Shown: piece by piece, positions 21,383 to 59,524 of the stretch | Layout: each line of letters opens with the position of its first letter | Numbering within the stretch: position 1 is the first letter of the stretch | Source of the DNA: Eutrigla gurnardus | Lineage: Eukaryota; Chordata; Actinopteri; Perciformes; Triglidae | Assembly: GCA_963514095.1 (NCBI GenBank) | Contig: OY741280.1 | Coordinates: 12,098,861-12,162,860 of the forward strand | Length of the DNA stretch: 64,000 nucleotides | Reading direction: 5' to 3' | Notes under the pieces: model-generated | Told to the model about the DNA's origin: nothing | Databases searched by the model: none | What the model saw: only the letters and a program-made list of their open reading frames with translations | Position numbers and translations under genes: made by a program

Positions 21383-23380
21383 AATTTTGTTAACAAGTTA
21401 GTCAATCAGAAGGACCTCACAGAGTCTATATTGCGTTGTTCAGATTCTGCAGGAGGATCACGAAGACAGCAGAGTCGTTGGTTCTTTAGTGCGCCATTAC
21501 TGCAGGCATTTATTTGCAGATGGACATCAGATGAACAGACGTCTGGAGAAAATCTCTTCTCTAGTGTAGACATAAAAATGTTTAGAAGGAATGATGACCT
21601 CTGGAGATTGTATGTTTTTCATAATCATGTATGTTTTTCATAATCATGTATGTTTTTCCTAATTAGGAATGTGTTTCATAATCATATAATGTGATTCATT
21701 ATAATCAGGTAGTGTGATTCAGTATAATCATGTAATATGTTTGATATTAATCTATCCTATCATCCTCAGACAGCGACGGAGTAATAGAAAGTCACCATCA
21801 GTGAAGGAATGCCATGAGACACTCAGTGTAGAGTTTGAGTGCAGCAGGATAGAGGAAGTTCATGAACTTATACCCTCTTCATGGACACATTTAACCGCAT
21901 TAGAGGAATAAAAAACTGCAGCAGCTTACACACAGACATACATTCAGTAATTATAGGTTTAAGAGATACCAGTCAGAGCCAGATGGAGAGGAGACAAAGA
22001 CACACAATGTATGGTAGACGCGCATAAGTGTTGTTTTCGCAGGACCGGAAGAAGAGGTTAGCAAGTGAAGAGCACGAGGTCAGCAGATGGACGAGGTCCC
22101 ACTCTCGAGACAATGCCTACTTCATCGGCTCAATGGCAGAAAGAGGAACCTGCTGAAGGAGGGGCAGCATCTCAAAAATACACATATGCATGCATAAGCA
22201 GGACACATAGCCCTGCCTGTTTTGTAACAATATATATTCTGGAGCAGATAGCTTAGACACCAGAACTTCACGCCTCTGGTACTGAGCACTGTGTTGCACA
22301 CAGCAGCTCTTAGCTAGATAAGTGAATTTCTCAAGACGTCTGTATCATCTGATATTCATCTGCCAATAAATGCCAGCAGCAATGGCGCACTAAAGAACCA
22401 ACGGCTTCGCTGTCTCCGTGATCCTCCTGCAGAATCTGAACAACGCAATATAGACTCTGTGAGGTCCTTCTGATTGACTAACTTGTGAACAAAAATTCCT
22501 ACACTAGCTAAGAGCTGCTGTGTGCAACACAGTGCTCTGTACCAGAGGCAAAATGTTCTGGTCTCTATACTATCTGCTCCAGAATATATAGTGTTACAAA
22601 GGCAGGGCTTATGTGTCATGCTTATGCGTGCAAATGTGTATTTTTGAGTTGCTGCTCCCTCCTCCGGGTGGTTCCTCTTTTGGTCTTTGAGATGATGGAC
22701 GCAGGGAGAGTCCCGAGAGTTGGGGCCTCTTCCTGCTCGCTGACTTCATCCTCGGGTCCTGCAAAGAAAACACTAATGCGCGTCTACCATACATCATATG
22801 TCCTCCCCTGTCTGGCTCAGACTGGTATTTCTGCAAAGAAAACACTAATGCGCGTCTACCATACATCATATGTCCTCCCCTGTCTGGCTCAGGCTGGTAT
22901 CTCTCGAACTTATAATTGATGACTTCATGTGTGTGTAAGTGTCTGCTGTTTTTGTTCCTCTATTGTGATTAAATGCGTTCATGGAAAGTGTATAAGTTCA
23001 TGAACTTCCTCTATTCGGCTGCGTCTGTGCTCTACAATGAGTCTCTCATGGCAGTGCCTTTGCTGATTGTGACTTTCTATCCGCTGTCTGAGGATGATAG
23101 GATAGATTAATATCAAACACATTACATGATTATAAAACATACATGATTATGGAGAACCTACATGATTATGAAAAGCTACATGATTATAAAAAGCCTACAT
23201 GATTATGAGACATGCAATTTATGAAACCTACAATTTCCAGGTGTCATCATTCCTTCTAATCATTTTTATATCTACAAAACCCTACATGATTATGAAAAAC
23301 CTCCATTTATGAGACATGCAATTTGTGAAACATACAATTTCCTGATGTCATCATTCCTTCTAAACATTTTTATATCTACA
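21383..23380 (-). mobile_element. Second LTR copy, interrupted by a nested LTR
   Basis: This minus-orientation LTR starts without the TGTAGG edge at about 21383. It is interrupted at 21565-22503 and resumes at 22504, reaching CTACA at 23380. Its tail contains an extra duplication of about 110 bp (compare the ends at 23271 and 23380) and its middle a roughly 65-bp duplication near 22770-22890. Confidence 0.75.
21565..22503 (+). mobile_element. Complete solo LTR nested inside another LTR, opposite orientation
   Basis: The 939-bp copy starts TGTAGACATAAAAATG and ends AAAATTCCTACA. It is flanked by a 4-bp duplication CTAG (21561-21564 and 22504-22507). The uninterrupted host LTR sequence (CTCTAGCTAAGAGCTG, seen in the 20733 copy) contains CTAG once at this place. 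It carries a TATA-like box near 22231 and AATAAA at 22365-22370. Confidence 0.88.
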
Positions 23381-23859
23381 TCTGTGACTCCAACTGTGAG
23401 TGTATCTGATTGATAGTATATCAAGTATAGATCAAAGTTCCACTACAACAAGAGCCGTTGAAATAGTGATCCCTGTATTCTGCTCAGAAGAAATATCCAC
23501 GGACAACAACTTTATGATTTAGGGGTATTTATTGACTAATTTGGGATTAAACAAAAAGGGATTAAAAGAGGAAGTAATATAAACACACAAGAAGTATAAC
23601 TGATTGTTTATTTATTTATTTTTTCTGATAAAGTTTATCTTTTTTGACAGTGGCACAACTGAGCTTCCATACATATCGCTGTACTTTTATAAACAACAAA
23701 AAAAGTAGAACCACACAGAGTTTCCTTTCTGCTCTCATTGGGTTTTCACGGTCATGTGACACAAGTCAACTAAATATGTGTCTGTATCTGTGTTGTCACG
23801 AATGTGACAAATAACAACGACAGGAAATGCTTGGGAGTGGTATTTTCTTTATAACGAAA

Positions 23860-24312
23860 TGCATACCGCCCACCAGACCACCTCTACTTTGATGTCTGGA
23901 CACGCGCCCACCACGCCCACTTCACGCCGCGCGCGCCCTTGCCACTCTTCTTTTGCATCACTTCAAGTGAATCTTCAGTGCGTTAATTGGTCGGCCGCCA
24001 TCTCTGAAAACGCAGGGAGGAGTAGGGGAGACAAGGGGCGAGTCACTCCGTCGCGCGCTTTGAAACCTCCGCAGCTGCAGCAGATTGCTGAGTTTGACTC
24101 AACTATCGACGAGGAAAAACTACTGCGCATCTTCGAGATAAACCAAACTTTTCAGGTCGACTCAAAGCTCGATGTCGACGGCTACAGACTACAGCAGAGC
24201 GGTGTTTCTCTCCCCCACCCTCCGCAGCCGACGTGACACCCCTGCAGATGACAACTTAATATCAAGTTTCCTGTAGTGGAGAGAAGCGACGCTAAAACTG
24301 TAACTTCTCATC
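23860..24312 (+). promoter_or_regulatory. GC-rich promoter and 5' UTR of the large zinc-finger gene
   Basis: The base composition turns CpG-rich at about 23870-24090 (runs such as CGCCGCGCGCGCCC). It leads without an obvious intron to the ATG at 24313. No TATA box stands out. The 125-codon frame across this region has no recognisable domain and is probably untranslated. Confidence 0.5.
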
Positions 24313-49547
<25,235 letters not shown>

Positions 49548-49815
49548 GCCTCCATCTAGGGTCAATGCCGCTCCGCCATGAACCTACCTGTTAAACCATA
49601 TTAATAGACCAATAGTTCAGCAATTAAAATATTGCTCTGTGTTTGTGGTCAACATGATTACATTTAGATATATGGCCGATATGTCGCGTCTTCCTGAGTA
49701 AAAGATGTCTCACCGTGCCAAATTAGGTTTAAATTGTTAATTTCTATTTTATTTTCAATGTGTGTGTTCACGTATATATTAATTTTAAATAAATTTGAGC
49801 TGATTTTCAGTTTAA
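49548..49815 (+). other. 3' UTR and polyadenylation signal of the large zinc-finger gene
   Basis: An AATAAA at 49788-49793 lies about 240 bp beyond the stop. This supports the gene ending here rather than reading into the downstream paralogue. Confidence 0.6.
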
Positions 49816-51420
49816 GTAGCAACAAGTTGAGGATACTGAAACTATTGTTTGCTCTACATATGAGCCGAGTTTGTAAACCTTTACATAATGCATATTAAGC
49901 TCGTTTAGCTGAAGAGTTCCTTTTTTTTCCTTTTCTAATGTTTCAACAGTCGTCTACTGTGATTTTTGTAGCTGTTTTATATTCGTGTTTTGTTCATTTT
50001 AAGAAATCCGTATAAAATGCAGCTCTTCTGATGAATGTTAAATAGATTTGTATATTTTTTCATAAATTGTCTTTTTTCACTTAAACTAAACTTGTTTTTG
50101 GTTTCTTGTGTGTTTTTGCTACACAAAAATAGTGCAGACAAAAATAGTGCAGAATAGTGCAAAAGTGATCAAGGGGTGAAATGCTATCTCAATACAATGA
50201 CTTGGGTCCCTGCAGAAGATTTGATTGGTTATCGGAACGAGAACACATCTCTCATTATACTTCCTGGTAGGTAGCCTGGCCCGCATTTTACAATTAAAAA
50301 CTAATTTGGTGTGTACATGGTCCCCTGGCGTCTTAGGGAAGAGTCTATGAATATATGTGGATATTCCTAAAGAAATGTTGAGTATATTTCTAAAACACTG
50401 GGCTTCCTCCCTGTCTGTAAGATAAACAGTATGCACACAGTTCCCAAGAGTGGTGTATCGGTAATGGTGGGAGGGTGTTTCAGGAGCATGATTTGTGTAA
50501 GGTCAGGTTATCAAGTTGCGACTATCCTCCTCTGTTCTCGGTATTTGCCGGAGGTTTGACGTCGTGCAAGAAACGGCGTCAAGGCCAGACCTCTGTGTGA
50601 GATGAATGGCAAGGGAGGGAATCCTTCTATCTGAAAGGGAGCAGGAATAGATAAAGATGTTATTAGCTTTTATATAAAGAAAAAAAACAGGTGTGGATTA
50701 AGTTTGAGAAACAGACTACAAGAATGTACGAAGAGGAGGTTCAGATCGGCATGCTCTTTAATTTCTGGAAATTAAGAATAAAAAGAAGGAAATATATAAT
50801 GAAGCAAAACAATGAGATTTCACGATGATATTGATATTCATGATTCTGATGATATTTCATATATGTTACATTATTATAATGAGACAATAATGTTTGATGT
50901 ATACCTCATGTGAGATACTGCATGTATGTGCTTATGAGGCTGACCAATGAAAATGTGTTTCTTCGTTCTCTACACGGTAAAGGTCAGTTTGCCTAATGCA
51001 GAAATTCCGGTGAGAAGTTAACTTGAAACATGTGAACGTCAAAGCATCAGCACACAGAAGGAGAGAGGTCACTGCTCTTTACACATAGGTTCAGAGACTG
51101 ACGGAGAAAATATACAGAGTGAAGGGCTTTATGGGTTGCCAAGTAGGCAGATGTTCTCAGTTACTTTTAGATCATCTGTGGGTGCAGAAATGGTTCTACT
51201 TCCCACTTCCGCTCCCTGTCTGGAAACTATGCAAAAGTTGACAAAAAGTGCACATTATTATAATTATAATTAGTTTTAGAAAGAATACATTAGACATTAA
51301 ATGTTAGGGGGAGACCGTGTTTGGCAACTATGTGTCCTTTTATTTTGTGTTTTGTGAGTCCTCACAGTGCGTAAAAACCTTGATTAGGACGGTTTAAATC
51401 CGAAAGTGGTCCTCACAAAT
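49816..51420. other. Intergenic interval
   Basis: AT-rich sequence with no supported gene between the two zinc-finger genes. Isolated frames here lack domains. Some parts look repetitive but I cannot assign a family. Confidence 0.4.
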
Positions 51421-51429
51421 ATAGAAATA

Positions 51430-51654
51430 AAAGCAAACGCCCACGCGCGTCCCCACGTTCACAGCAAGACTGATTTGATTGGACAACGAGAACGTGTTGC
51501 CTCACGTGGTGTCGCTGCTCGCTCCCTCTCCACAACCGAGTACGCGGCGGACGGTTAACTTATTCTATCCACATTGTCGGTTAATGTTACTTACGGATAC
51601 GGATGCGGATTTCGAATACGTAGCAACAAGGAGACGGACACCGACCTTCCTACG
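51430..51654 (+). promoter_or_regulatory. Probable promoter and first exon of the second zinc-finger gene
   Basis: A CpG-rich patch (about 51435-51560) is followed by transcribed-looking sequence ending in a strong donor, CTACG then GTAAGC, at 51654. An ATG at 51584-51586 is open to the donor but leaves phase 2. The first certain coding exon at 54451 needs phase 1, so this exon is probably non-coding or is joined through an exon I have not found. Confidence 0.45.
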
Positions 51655-54450
51655 GTAAGCTAGTAGCTAGTCTCGCTAACACATACATTAACGTGAGCGG
51701 AGAAATGTTTGGACTCAAGCGTGTTAGTTCTGGTTAATTGACTGACAAGTAAAGTGTAAATAATGAATACCGTAGGTAACGTCACGATTAACACTCATTA
51801 AAAGTCTTACTAACTTTCTTTTTTTGCGTCGTCAGCTTACGTATTAATGACGGTCAACGCCAACGGTAACTTTGGGAGTTTCATTAGCCGTTAAGTTATG
51901 TATTCCAGTTAAGCTAACTGAACTACTACATGTAGCGTAGCGTTGATTCTGTGATGTCAGGACAGAAACTATGAATGTGTCATATGACCGTTTACTATCT
52001 TATTTACCGTGGGATTTAAAACATTTAAAAACTCCTCATGCAACCTCATTGGGAGGAGAGCCTCTGAACACTGTCACGATGTTACAGCGCCATCTTTTGG
52101 TTAGTTTAATTTAAGTCAAGTGTATGTGCAATGTGGTTTAAAGCGCCTTGAGTAGCTAGTTTTGAGTTTGAGAAATATAGTGGAAAATGCATCTCTTCCT
52201 GCTCTCCTAGTGAAGATTACAATGGAATATTGTAAACTTTTGTAATTCATAGCCTTAACCTTTCATGTTTGACTTGAAGATTCACTTCTTCAGTGTACCA
52301 GAGTGCAAGTTGTGTCTCCCTCTTGCAAGATCCATAAAGCCTAATCTGTGTTCCAGATCGACAGACTGTGTATTTATTGCATAGACAAACATAGATATAT
52401 CATTTCCATCACAAGATGCACCAGTCACCCTTTCCCCCGTTAACCTATGCCCCTGTTTAGAGACACAGAGGCATTCTTCTCTCTCAGTTTGGAATCCATA
52501 GTCTGGCACTCCATCAGTGAGGCTCCCGATTTATGGGCTGGGCCCCAGATCGTAAGACTAACCATAACAGACCTTGGGGCCGTAGCCTCGCATTCCCTTA
52601 GTTGCATACTCTTTGCTAAACGTAAACAACAGATGGGTTATAAAGATGCTGTGTTTCTGTGAGTCTGCACTGTAGGCCTACTGATAACTTTTGCAAAATA
52701 ATAAAAGACAAAGACAAAGTCCTTGCAACCCCTCATTTTCAGATTTCCACTACAGAATGTTTATGTCAAGTTGTTAAAAGGCTCAACAGTTTTTAATATA
52801 GAACACGACACATTGTCTGTAGAAAGAGAAGTAAATGTTTCTCACCATAAATGATAACACCGGTAACAATAGTAACATGTTGTAATTGTCTTAAATTATT
52901 CTGAAAAAAAAGTATTTGCGTGGGTCACATACTTCGGAAGGTGACCATTTTTGTTTTATTATTTATAGTAGGAGTTTTATTTTGCAAAAATTGTCGAAGT
53001 CAGTAAACTTGGAATAAACTATGGTAAAAGGAATAGAGACTTAACATTATATGCAGATCAGTTCATAGTATTCTGGGGTCAGAGGTCTGTGATAGAATTG
53101 CAGTCATGGCTGACCATGATTCATGCTCTTCTTCTCGTTAATGGAAAATGTATTCATGTATTGCGCCTTAAGAGATACATACTGCTTGTGTATGTTCCTG
53201 ACTATAAAGTCTTCCGTTTTCTAGACAGGATGACTTGCGTGTGGTTCCTGACTATAAAGTCTTCCGTTCTTTAGACAGGATGACTTGCGTGTGGTTCCTG
53301 ACTATAAAGTCTTCCGTTCTCTAGACAGGATGACGGATTACGTGTGACTAAATAGCAGTGTTGTATGTATGTTGTCTTACACCAGTTCTTTGTACCTTTT
53401 GTTACAGAAACCTGTGATTACGTTTTACTGCTGTATACATGACCCGCTGCTTTCTTTGTTCTTTATCACCCCGACAGACTGCTTTGTACTCTGTGCTGAT
53501 CTGATCCTTTCTGCATGAAGCTTAATGAGTAACCATAAAGACAACTTTGTTGTTCTTGAAGACTTGATTCTCAGATTTCCATCACACCTCTTACCTAACT
53601 AAATAACTAAATAGTTAAGGCATCTGGATACAAGCACACTCAAATTAAAATTACTAACTGCAGTCTCCAACTTCAACTGTATGCAGGCGGTGATTCTACA
53701 ACAGCAGCATGCAGCCAGTTGAAGCACAACAAGGTTTGAATTCCACTCTCAGCATGCTGGCTACTATGCTTACAGTTTTATTCTGTGTTGTTCATTAATT
53801 CATCATTTGCCACACTCACATTTTCTTGATGGATTATAAAGTGGTGTAATCTGACTGTGTATTAGGCTGTGACCTACCTTGTAAATATACACTATATATT
53901 ATAGTGCAAATTAACAGATGAATTAAATACAAAATACGATCCTGCTCACTCAGAAATATTAACATATAATCTCCAATATTATAGGAATTATTTTCCATCA
54001 GTGACAGCTGACGTTTATGTTAAAAAGAACATGCAGAGGTTTTATTCTGATCTTAGAAATCACTTCATATCACAGATAAAAGTGGTAACGAACTAATATT
54101 CAACCAGGTGTTGATTCTGACATACAGCGAACCTCTGCTAATCAATGCATTTCAATACAGGCTAGGATATGGACTGATGAGGTAAATGAATGAGGAAGAA
54201 AAACGTGTCTTGTTCTGTAAGAGAGAGGAGACAGAGAGAAACTCAGGATCTAACCTGCAAGCGAGTAGGTTAGGTCCAGAGTCAGTTACCACGGTTACTG
54301 ACCCAGAGTTTACGTCACCTCTCTTTCTGGAAGAGAAACCCCAGAATGTTCCCTCATCTCAGACTTAACTAACTCAGAGTTTTCCACTATACCTGCTTTC
54401 TGGAACGAGGTCCTGTTATTACGTTTGTCTGATGCGTTCTCTGTTTGTAG
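51655..54450 (+). other. Intron region of the second zinc-finger gene, repeat-rich
   Basis: No convincing coding exon is visible in 2.8 kb. About 62 bp near 52346-52407 (CTGTGTTCCAGAT, ACAGACTG, CATAGAC blocks) recur at about 41991-42050 in the larger gene. Stretches ending near 52750 and 53590 share a CTCA(T)TTTCAGATTTCCA-type end and may be diverged LTR ends. A 50-bp tandem repeat lies at 53194-53333. Confidence 0.4.
53194..53333. repeat. 50-bp minisatellite, three copies
   Basis: Units starting GTTCCTGACTATAAAGTC at 53194, 53244 and 53294 differ by only a few bases. The third copy is incomplete. Confidence 0.92.
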
Positions 54451-57400
54451 GCGTTTCTACCAAAAGCCAGCTGTTCAATTCTCTGAAGGTGTATCTGAAC
54501 AACAAGAACAGACTACAACCCATCATTGGTCTGTAGTAACAAATCCCTAATGTGTGTATTTGTTGTGCGTGTCCTGTGTGTATTGAAATAACGTGTCCTT
54601 TCATGTACATTAAGGCTTGAGCAGTATTATAGAATGTGTGAAGGCGGGTACCCAAAACAGAGAAGTATTTTACCTCTGTGAGGTGTGCGTGTGTCGACTC
54701 AGTAAATCTGACATGCGGAACCACATTATGGGAAGTCTCCACAGATACAACTACATTGTAAGTACTGTAGAAGAAGTCATGATGACCGGTCAGTTTGCCA
54801 CCTTGGAGGGTAGTTTATTCACTGGTGGGGTTTTGCTTGACAGAAAGCCAGCCACCCCCACTTAGTGCCCGAATGGAAGGAGAAGTCTGACCTGTCTAAA
54901 CTGGCCTGGCCACTGATGGAGGTGGCTAAGGTACTTGAGGGAAATGAGGGACCTGGAGAAGTCCAGGTTTGTTCTTTTGACTCCATGCCTTTGGTTATAG
55001 TTGCAAACAGATAAGTGTTTTGGTTATGAGTACTCATCTCTTTTTCCACCTTCGTATTAAGTGGTTAGAGGTGGAAGACGCGGTCTACCAGAAGATGGCA
55101 ACACTCAGTGAGAATGACGGTCAGTGACTATACACACAGAGGTTCTCAATCCCACCCTCTGGCTTGCCATTTCCTGTGTCTTTTTTTCATGGCATTATTT
55201 TCACATGTACATGTTGCTTTTTAAAAAAATCCATATTGGTCTCTCTTTCTTTTTAACACCGCAGCAGTAACTCTGATAACCGTCCTAAGAGATAGACAGG
55301 ATGAACCTGAGATCTATTCAGAGACCACAGCTGTGCAGCCGGAGCATTGTCCCACCCAATGGCAGAGGGTTGTATTGCTTTCCCAGAACCAAGATGGAGA
55401 GTCCCAGAAATTCCTGAAGACTTCAGCAGAGACAAACAAAAGTGTAGCTTTTATCAACTCGGAAGGCTGGTTAAAGAACACATCACCTGGGCCCTCTGTG
55501 CTCTCAGAGAACAGCAGCAGCTTTCTTGATGACTACACAGGAACCAAGCCTCTTATTGGTGAGCACATACAGGAAATACAGAAAATGTCAAACGTGATAT
55601 GTTTTTTTTACCCCTGTAAACATTTTATAGATACCACTACAATCTTATTTGTATGGATTAAACAAATCAAGACGTTTAACATGTTTTATTATGAGCTTTA
55701 GAGATGCTGGTAAGTGGATTTAGTGACTTGTGGACAGAGCCATGTCTCCAGTCTTTGTGCTAAGCTAACTGGCTGCTGTCTGTAGCTACATATTAACTGT
55801 ACAGGGCTGAGAGTGTTAATGATCTCATCTTTTCTCAAAGTTCAAAGTTTCCTTTTTTAAGAGAAGATGCTCATACATGTTTGCAACAGGTCTTTTCCGC
55901 GTGGTTGAATGTAGAAGTGAAGGTGGCCACACACGCTGTTTCTTATGTCACTGCTGCCGCATCAGATTGAACAGAAAGGACATCATCGATCACCTAACCA
56001 GATCTTCCCATCTCGTGAACTACTTGGTCAGTTTGTTGTGGATCAATAATTTCAAGTGAACAAGAACACATCCAAAGGCTGTAGAGAACATGCTGGGTTT
56101 AACCTTTTAAGTTGACTGAAAACATCTGCGTGTAGATGGAAATCCATCCGTCATCAACGATGGCAGATATGAATGACAGCTATCAGCTTCTCCAATCGCT
56201 GGCCAAGAAAGTGGAGCAAGAGGAGGGAAGAGGAGAGCTGAAGGTATCACTTGTCCTTTTATGTACAGCTAATTCTGCCTTTTGTTGACCTGGGTGTAAA
56301 GTGACTGTTATGTTCTTTACCATAAAGGTGTAGAATTCACATGTCCATCAAAATCAAACATCTTATGTTCCCAGGTGGTGAATGTACCAGAATCCCTCTG
56401 TAGGCTGCTGACTGGCAAAAGTTACAACTGGTGTAAGTACAGACGCATGCCCATCCACTGTTTCCTTGTTTGGCCATGAACCGACCTCTCTTGATGAGTG
56501 TTTTGTTTGTTTTTGTGGTAATAAATGAACCCAAGTTGACCTCAGCCTCTGTTCCACACAATGGAACAGAGTAACATTTACAGCCACCTTCTATAGTATA
56601 GGGAGGAGTTTTGGTAGCAATTTGTACTTTGGGATATAAAGGGGCTGAGTTAACATATATTTTACTATCTACTGTTATATTATTCACTGTGTTATCTTCT
56701 CCTTTCTTTCTTATTCGTTATGCTTCTTAAGCATTTGTTTTACATGTGTTTACTACATTGTTTCTTTTTAAGCGTTCGAACACACTTTTAAAACTCTTTT
56801 TTTCATTGTTTTCTACTTTTCCAGGTATAAAGATGTTGCGTAATGGATGGGCACATACTAATATCCCAAAGCAGAGAAAAGCTGTCAAAGGTTTGTATCT
56901 TTGTAAGTAGCAGTTCACTTGAAGGAGGGCAGAATCTAGGTCTTTCTGTTATTCAATATTTTTTGTAGTTTCCTGTTGTTTCTCAAGCTCCGTGGGTTCA
57001 TTTTCAAATGTTTTCTTTAAGGGCCGAGAGTGAACAAGACTTCATATCAAGACATGCCAAGGAAGTGTACCATGGTGCTGTCGCAAGGGGGGAAAAAGAT
57101 GACTGCAAAGAGGAAAATGAGGAATGGGACTAACACAGTGTTCAATGTAAGTCTGCCTCTCACCAAAGGTTCAACGCTGCTGAAGAGGTCCTCTTTCACC
57201 ATGGAGAGCCCTCTGCCTTCTGCACACTCCTCTTCATCCGACCCCGACCTCATTCCCGGGCCAGAGTCCCAGTCAGAGGACCACGTTGAACACGCCTCAC
57301 AACTTCAGCAAGACCTCTGTAGTGGAAATGCGGACTCTGGTCGGTACGTGGAACCAGAAAGGAGATCCACAGTCTCTCAGTACGACGGTTATGGTTATTT

Positions 57401-57908
57401 CAGTGACGATGAATTCTTCAACCAGTCAAAAGACTTAACTGTAACAAAATGCCAAAAGGTTTATGGGGGAAACATTTTTAACCAACAGCACGGCTATCAA
57501 GAAAGAGCACGTAGGTGGTTTTACGAAGACCGACAGACACACAATATGTGGCTGTCACCTGATTTGTCCCAAACTCAGGACTGTTCCTACGGACAACAGG
57601 CAGGTGGTTCAATTCGACTTCACACAATCAAGAGTTCTGAAGGACAGAACAGGATGACATCACATGCTACTCATCATCATCATCATCAAAATCAGTATGT
57701 GCCACAAGATCGTACACGCCTTCATACAGCCAGTGTGGAACAGCGTGGGTCGTCTGGTGAATTGCCTGCCAGGATCCACATGAGTCCTTGTTTCGGACAT
57801 CCCCTTGCTCACAGTGGCAGTTTTGCACTCGATTCTAGAGTACAGTTTCCTGAGATTGAACAGAAGATGAATGCAAACGTATATGGACACATGCACCATT
57901 GGTTGTGA
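54451..57908 (+). CDS. Second modular matrin-type zinc-finger gene (two fingers), tandem paralogue; 5' end unresolved
   Basis: Exons: 54451-54528 (ends QPIIG), 54615-54757 (finger CEVCVCRLSKSDMRNH...H), 54844-54966 (linker with SHPHLVP), 55062-55119 (58 nt), 55268-55558 (ends KPLIG; a 3-nt earlier acceptor is possible at 55265), 55890-56026 (finger CHCCRIRLNRKDIIDH...H), 56136-56243, 56375-56432 (58 nt), 56825-56890, 57022-57908 (stop). Phases and the 58-nt exons match the larger gene exactly, so this is a shorter paralogue with two modules. The last 295 codons are unrelated to the other gene's tail: Ser/Gln/His-rich, with a His run encoded at about 57673-57687. The first exon here needs an upstream phase-1 exon; alternatively the in-frame ATG at 54432, just before the acceptor, serves an unspliced start. 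Function unknown. Confidence 0.76.
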
Positions 57909-58090
57909 TTTGATGATTGCTGGACGCTCAGATTGTGCAACTCTGTTCATGTTTGCACATCCCACTGAGACCTTTTTCTACTGAAAGGAACGGTTACTCC
58001 ATTTGATGAAATCACATTCAGATGCTCCGGCCTGGGCTGTAATTGTGCCATGGCCTTTTTGTTCTCCTAAAATAAATGGTCTGAAATGTG
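57909..58090 (+). other. 3' UTR and polyadenylation signal of the second zinc-finger gene
   Basis: AATAAA lies at 58071-58076, about 165 bp beyond the stop codon. Confidence 0.6.
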
Positions 58091-59390
58091 AATCTTCTAA
58101 TGGAGGGATGTTTTTCCTGGAATACAACCTTTATAGCCTCTGAGATCAGTATTTGACTTTGTGCCCTTTCACTTTGAACATTATTTTATTTGACAAAACC
58201 TTTTATATGAAACTGACAGTTATTGTGCATTTTCTTTAACCCAAGTCTAAAAACTGATGACCACTAAACTGAAATGAGCCTAGGCTGTGAGAGGTAAGAA
58301 TTTACTGAGTTATTTTATGGGCATTAAATAAACTAATTCACTTTCAACTACAAATAATACTTTAAGTAATATCTACATTTTGTATTTCTATTGGACCATT
58401 ATGCCAATGCGACTACATTAGTTATACAATTTGTGCCTGAATAACTGCAAAGAAGAATTTACTTGATAAAAGTCATTAAATGTGTTTTTTTTTTCATTGG
58501 GATGACCTGTTTATGCTATCATCCATTGTTACATTGATATGTTTAAGTCAGCAGCTGGTGCAACAATGCAAATGTACAATGCTGGTGCATAATAAATACA
58601 TTTTGACAACGTTTTTTAATCATTCACTTAGGAGATTGAATATTTGTGCCCTTCTAGCATTATCCAAATTACGTATTGCATTATGGAGGAATGGAGGATG
58701 AATATGGATTTGTTGTCTCATGATTAGAAATGTTAAAATGTCCAATTGAAGACTTAAATGTAAGTTCACATTATGAAGGTTGACTCTTGGATAGATTTAA
58801 GCCTTGGTGCATTTGTCTGTAAAACTTCAATCAGTGAAATTCAGACATTGGAGAGAACTACAAACATCTACAATCAGTAAGCAGTACAGTCATTATGCTG
58901 CAAAACAATAGCCCTACAATAAACACAGAAAAATTAAAAACACTTTTATTCTATATGTTTTCTTTTTAATTCGACCTCCTTTGATTAGTATTTTCCATTC
59001 ATACAAAATATGTTAACCTTGGTCTGTTATCACCCCCCCCCCTCCCACATCCCCTCGTCCAGGGTCATACAAATCAGACATAAACGTAAAAAGTAATTAG
59101 ACAGGTGATTTTCTAATATCTACTGATATTAGATATTGGAAAAGCATTACGCAAAGATTCTTTTCCTTTATATGACCCCATCGGATTAACCTGAATATGC
59201 TCTGATACTATAGTGCTCAGTGTTGCGCAGTGTTTTCAGAATCGTGTAAATCCCGTCGGACTTGAACGCACCGCGCGGTGGCTGCAGGCGGCTGAGGTTG
59301 GTCACAAGCTAAACCAGAAAGGCAGCCACCTCTCAACACTGCAGAGGGGGTCGGCGGGCAAGGGTTTAGCATTAACAACCAGTCTCTACA
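58091..59390. other. Intergenic interval before rprd1a
   Basis: AT-rich sequence with no supported coding region. A C-rich run lies near 59032-59045. The frames around 59213-59468 overlap the start of the rprd1a 5' region and have no recognisable domain. Confidence 0.45.
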
Positions 59391-59524
59391 CAGGGAAGGT
59401 AGTGTATGACATTGAATCTGAAATGGCTGAACTTCCTGTAGTGTAGTCATTTGATATAGATAGCACATCTGGGAGACACGTTGAAGCTGCCTCTCCCGGT
59501 GTCGTAGCTCCTGGTCTCGTCAAG
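59391..59524 (+). promoter_or_regulatory. rprd1a 5' UTR and proximal promoter
   Basis: Sequence directly before the ATG at 59525. The region upstream to about 59240 is CpG-containing (ACCGCGCGGTGG near 59270). The transcription start is not determined. Confidence 0.4.

Noticed and set aside
23859..24236. 125-codon frame upstream of the large zinc-finger gene
   Set aside because: It ends before the ATG at 24313, lies in the CpG-rich promoter and 5' UTR, and has no recognisable domain; an upstream ORF effect is possible but unsupported.
54186..54368. 60-codon frame as first coding exon of the second zinc-finger gene
   Set aside because: No donor site of the right phase follows before 54451, and its sequence has no similarity to the module.
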